Below are positions 62,583 to 64,000 of a stretch of DNA of 64,000 bases, piece after piece; the first letter of the stretch is position 1, and every line of letters begins with the position of its first letter. The notes under the pieces were generated by a model, which saw only the letters and a program-made list of their open reading frames with translations, ran no database searches and was not told the origin of the DNA. Location of the stretch: NCBI GenBank assembly GCA_021733925.1, contig JAIPJY010000034.1:1-64000 (forward strand), written 5' to 3'. The DNA is from Prosthecobacter sp. GTDB taxonomy: Bacteria > Verrucomicrobiota > Verrucomicrobiia > Verrucomicrobiales > Verrucomicrobiaceae. The translations under genes were made by a program, and so were the position numbers.

Positions 62583-63257
62583 ATGCCACTCATCCAGCTA
62601 ACCAACGTATCCAAATCCTACACCGACCCTGGCAGCGGAGCACAGGTGCCGGTGCTGCATGGCATCAATCTCAGCATTGAGGCCGGTGAATCTGTGGCCG
62701 TCGTCGGCCCCTCAGGCTGCGGCAAGAGCACCCTGCTGAACATTCTCGGCACGCTCGATCTGCCCGACACCGGTGACATCATGTTTGACGGCCAAGCTCT
62801 TGCCAGCTTGTCGGCACAGCAACTCGCCGCCGTGCGCAGCCAAAAGATCGGCTTCATCTTCCAGCTGCATCATCTCATGCCGCAGTGCTCCGTGCTGGAA
62901 AATGTGCTGCTGCCCACGCTCGCCCTGAAATCACCGCCGAAAGACGCTTTGCAGCGTGCCGAATCACTTCTCGAACAGGTGGGTCTCAAGGACCGCATGA
63001 ACTGGAAACCCGCCCAGCTCTCCGGAGGCGAACGCCAGCGCGTGGCCTTTGTGCGTGCCCTGGTCAACCAGCCCCAGCTCATCCTTGCCGATGAGCCCAC
63101 CGGTGCTCTCGATGAGGCCAGCGCCGAGACTTTGACCGACTTGCTGCTTCAACTCCAGAAGAGCAGTGGCGTCACCCTGATCATGGTCACCCACCATCGC
63201 GCACAGGCAGACCGCATGGGCCGTGTGCTGACGATTCACGAAGGCGCTCTGAAATGA
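62583..63257 (+). CDS. LolD/MacB-type ABC transporter ATPase
   Basis: A 224-residue ATP-binding subunit. Walker A is GPSGCGKST at 42-50, the Q-loop is in FIFQLHHLMP, the signature LSGGE is at 146-150, Walker B LILADE at 166-171 followed by PTGALDEAS, and the H-loop His is in MVTHHRAQAD. The LPTLALK segment after the Q-loop is typical of LolD/MacB-like exporters. It energises lipoprotein release or a related export task. ATG 62583; an upstream continuation crosses a dispersed repeat. It overlaps the permease start by ATGA (63254-63257). Confidence 0.93.
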   Translation: MPLIQLTNVSKSYTDPGSGAQVPVLHGINLSIEAGESVAVVGPSGCGKSTLLNILGTLDLPDTGDIMFDGQALASLSAQQLAAVRSQKIGFIFQLHHLMPQCSVLENVLLPTLALKSPPKDALQRAESLLEQVGLKDRMNWKPAQLSGGERQRVAFVRALVNQPQLILADEPTGALDEASAETLTDLLLQLQKSSGVTLIMVTHHRAQADRMGRVLTIHEGALK

Positions 63258-64000
63258 AACTCACGGATTACGTCCTCCAGTCCGCACGCCATTACTGGCG
63301 TGGTCATCTGGGCCTGCTCTTCGGCACCTTCCTGGCCGCCACCATTCTGACTGGCTCCATGCTCGTTGGTGATTCGGTCCGCGCCAGCCTGGAGCGTGTG
63401 GCAGCCCTGCGCCTCGGCAAAGTCGAAGGCGGCGTTCTCGGCGGCGACCACTGGTTCACAGAAACTCTGGCGCGCAAAACTCAGTCCGCTCCCGTCATCA
63501 TCGCCACCGGCGCAGCAAGCGCTGCCAGCGGCAAGGTGCGTGTCAACGGAGCCCAGGTATTGGGAGTGGACGCCAGCTTTTGGAAGCTCAGCACCAGCTC
63601 AAAGAACATCGCTTTTGACAAATCCTCCGTCGCCATCAACGAGCCACTCGCGCGCAAACTCGGCGTGAAAGCAGGAGATACCATTCTCGTCCGATTGGAG
63701 CGCCCCAGCGCCATTTCGCGCGATGCCCCCCTCTCAGGCAGCACCAATCAAGACATCTCCCTCCGGCGCACCATCGCTGCCGTGATCAGTGCGGAAGACT
63801 TCGGTGCATTTCAGCTCACCGCCTCGCAGGTGCCGCCTGATTCGGTATTCGTAAATCTCGCTGATCTTCAAACCCAGCTCGAAATGGATGGCCGGGTGAA
63901 CGCGCTTCTCCATCCGCAGTTCAACACCCTGCGTGCCCATTTGGAAGAACATCGCACCCTCGAAGACTTCTCGCTCAAGCTCAAACGCCTCGAAGGCGCG
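63254..64000 (+). CDS. ABC transporter permease (LolC/E-, MacB-like), 5' part
   Basis: The frame begins ATG 63254 inside the stop region of the ATPase gene (ATGA overlap) and remains open to the window end, giving at least 249 residues. It starts with the first membrane helix (HLGLLFGTFLAATILTGSML) followed by a periplasmic MacB-PCD-like domain: VGDSVRASLERVAALRLGK, FDKSSVAINEPLARKLGVKAGDTILVRLE and SRDAPLSGSTNQDISLRRTIAAVI. The rest of the permease lies outside the window. Together with the ATPase it makes a MacB/Lol-type export pair. Confidence 0.88.
   Translation, partial: MKLTDYVLQSARHYWRGHLGLLFGTFLAATILTGSMLVGDSVRASLERVAALRLGKVEGGVLGGDHWFTETLARKTQSAPVIIATGAASAASGKVRVNGAQVLGVDASFWKLSTSSKNIAFDKSSVAINEPLARKLGVKAGDTILVRLERPSAISRDAPLSGSTNQDISLRRTIAAVISAEDFGAFQLTASQVPPDSVFVNLADLQTQLEMDGRVNALLHPQFNTLRAHLEEHRTLEDFSLKLKRLEGA

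Overview
The window looks like a chromosomal segment of a GC-rich member of the Verrucomicrobiota, probably a Verrucomicrobiaceae/Prosthecobacter-like bacterium. The pointers are a surface-protein operon typical of the PVC group (cytochrome c/WD40/DUF1549-DUF1553 protein, DUF1501 protein, pre-peptidase C-terminal protein), a PVC-type haem-binding membrane-bound dehydrogenase, a CehA/McbA-type hydrolase, a type-3-repeat extracellular protein and many dispersed palindromic repeats. No rRNA or tRNA gene was recognised.

Layout. 0.1-9.5 kb is accessory DNA. It holds a truncated ORF tail, dispersed repeats and short unrelated genes. At least two of these genes are followed by sites built like integron attC recombination sites, with no integrase in view (an orphan cassette cluster). 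A retropepsin-like protease operon and an AT-rich orphan gene follow. 9.5-12.9 kb has a Gfo/Idh/MocA oxidoreductase, a 99-bp tandem repeat array, small membrane proteins and a long perfect inverted repeat. 12.9-33.4 kb is largely housekeeping: purH, lgt, an ECF sigma/anti-sigma/PDZ operon, a glutathione peroxidase, a large exported repeat protein, glgB with a glycosyltransferase, leuS, a fumarylacetoacetase-family enzyme, a family-10-like glycosidase, a eukaryote-type hisA divergent from leuA. 33.4-37.4 kb contains a HAD phosphatase, a REP-associated tyrosine transposase (RAYT) flanked on both sides by its presumed REP palindromes, an RsmA-Nudix fusion and panD. 37.8-50 kb carries the PVC dehydrogenase, a DapA-family enzyme, a Tat-exported sugar isomerase, a PIG-L deacetylase, a NYN nuclease, a TPR protein and a fused hydantoinase/oxoprolinase. 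48.7-55.1 kb is the DUF1549/DUF1501/PPC operon on the minus strand. 55.2-64 kb has an acyltransferase, the CehA-like hydrolase, a PIN toxin pair, cdd, a sugar-phosphate mutarotase, a CoA-ligase-like enzyme, and a LolD-like ATPase with its permease, cut by the window end.

The most noteworthy items are (1) the integron-like cassettes, where two attC-like sites share the inner-stem core CAGCGA with one unpaired base at the same position; (2) the RAYT gene with inverted pairs of a 28-nt REP around it and further pairs 13 and 20 kb away; (3) the RsmA-Nudix fusion; (4) the 99-bp tandem array with alternating unit types; and (5) the retropepsin operon. All functional calls are from reading translated sequence and motifs; no database search was run.
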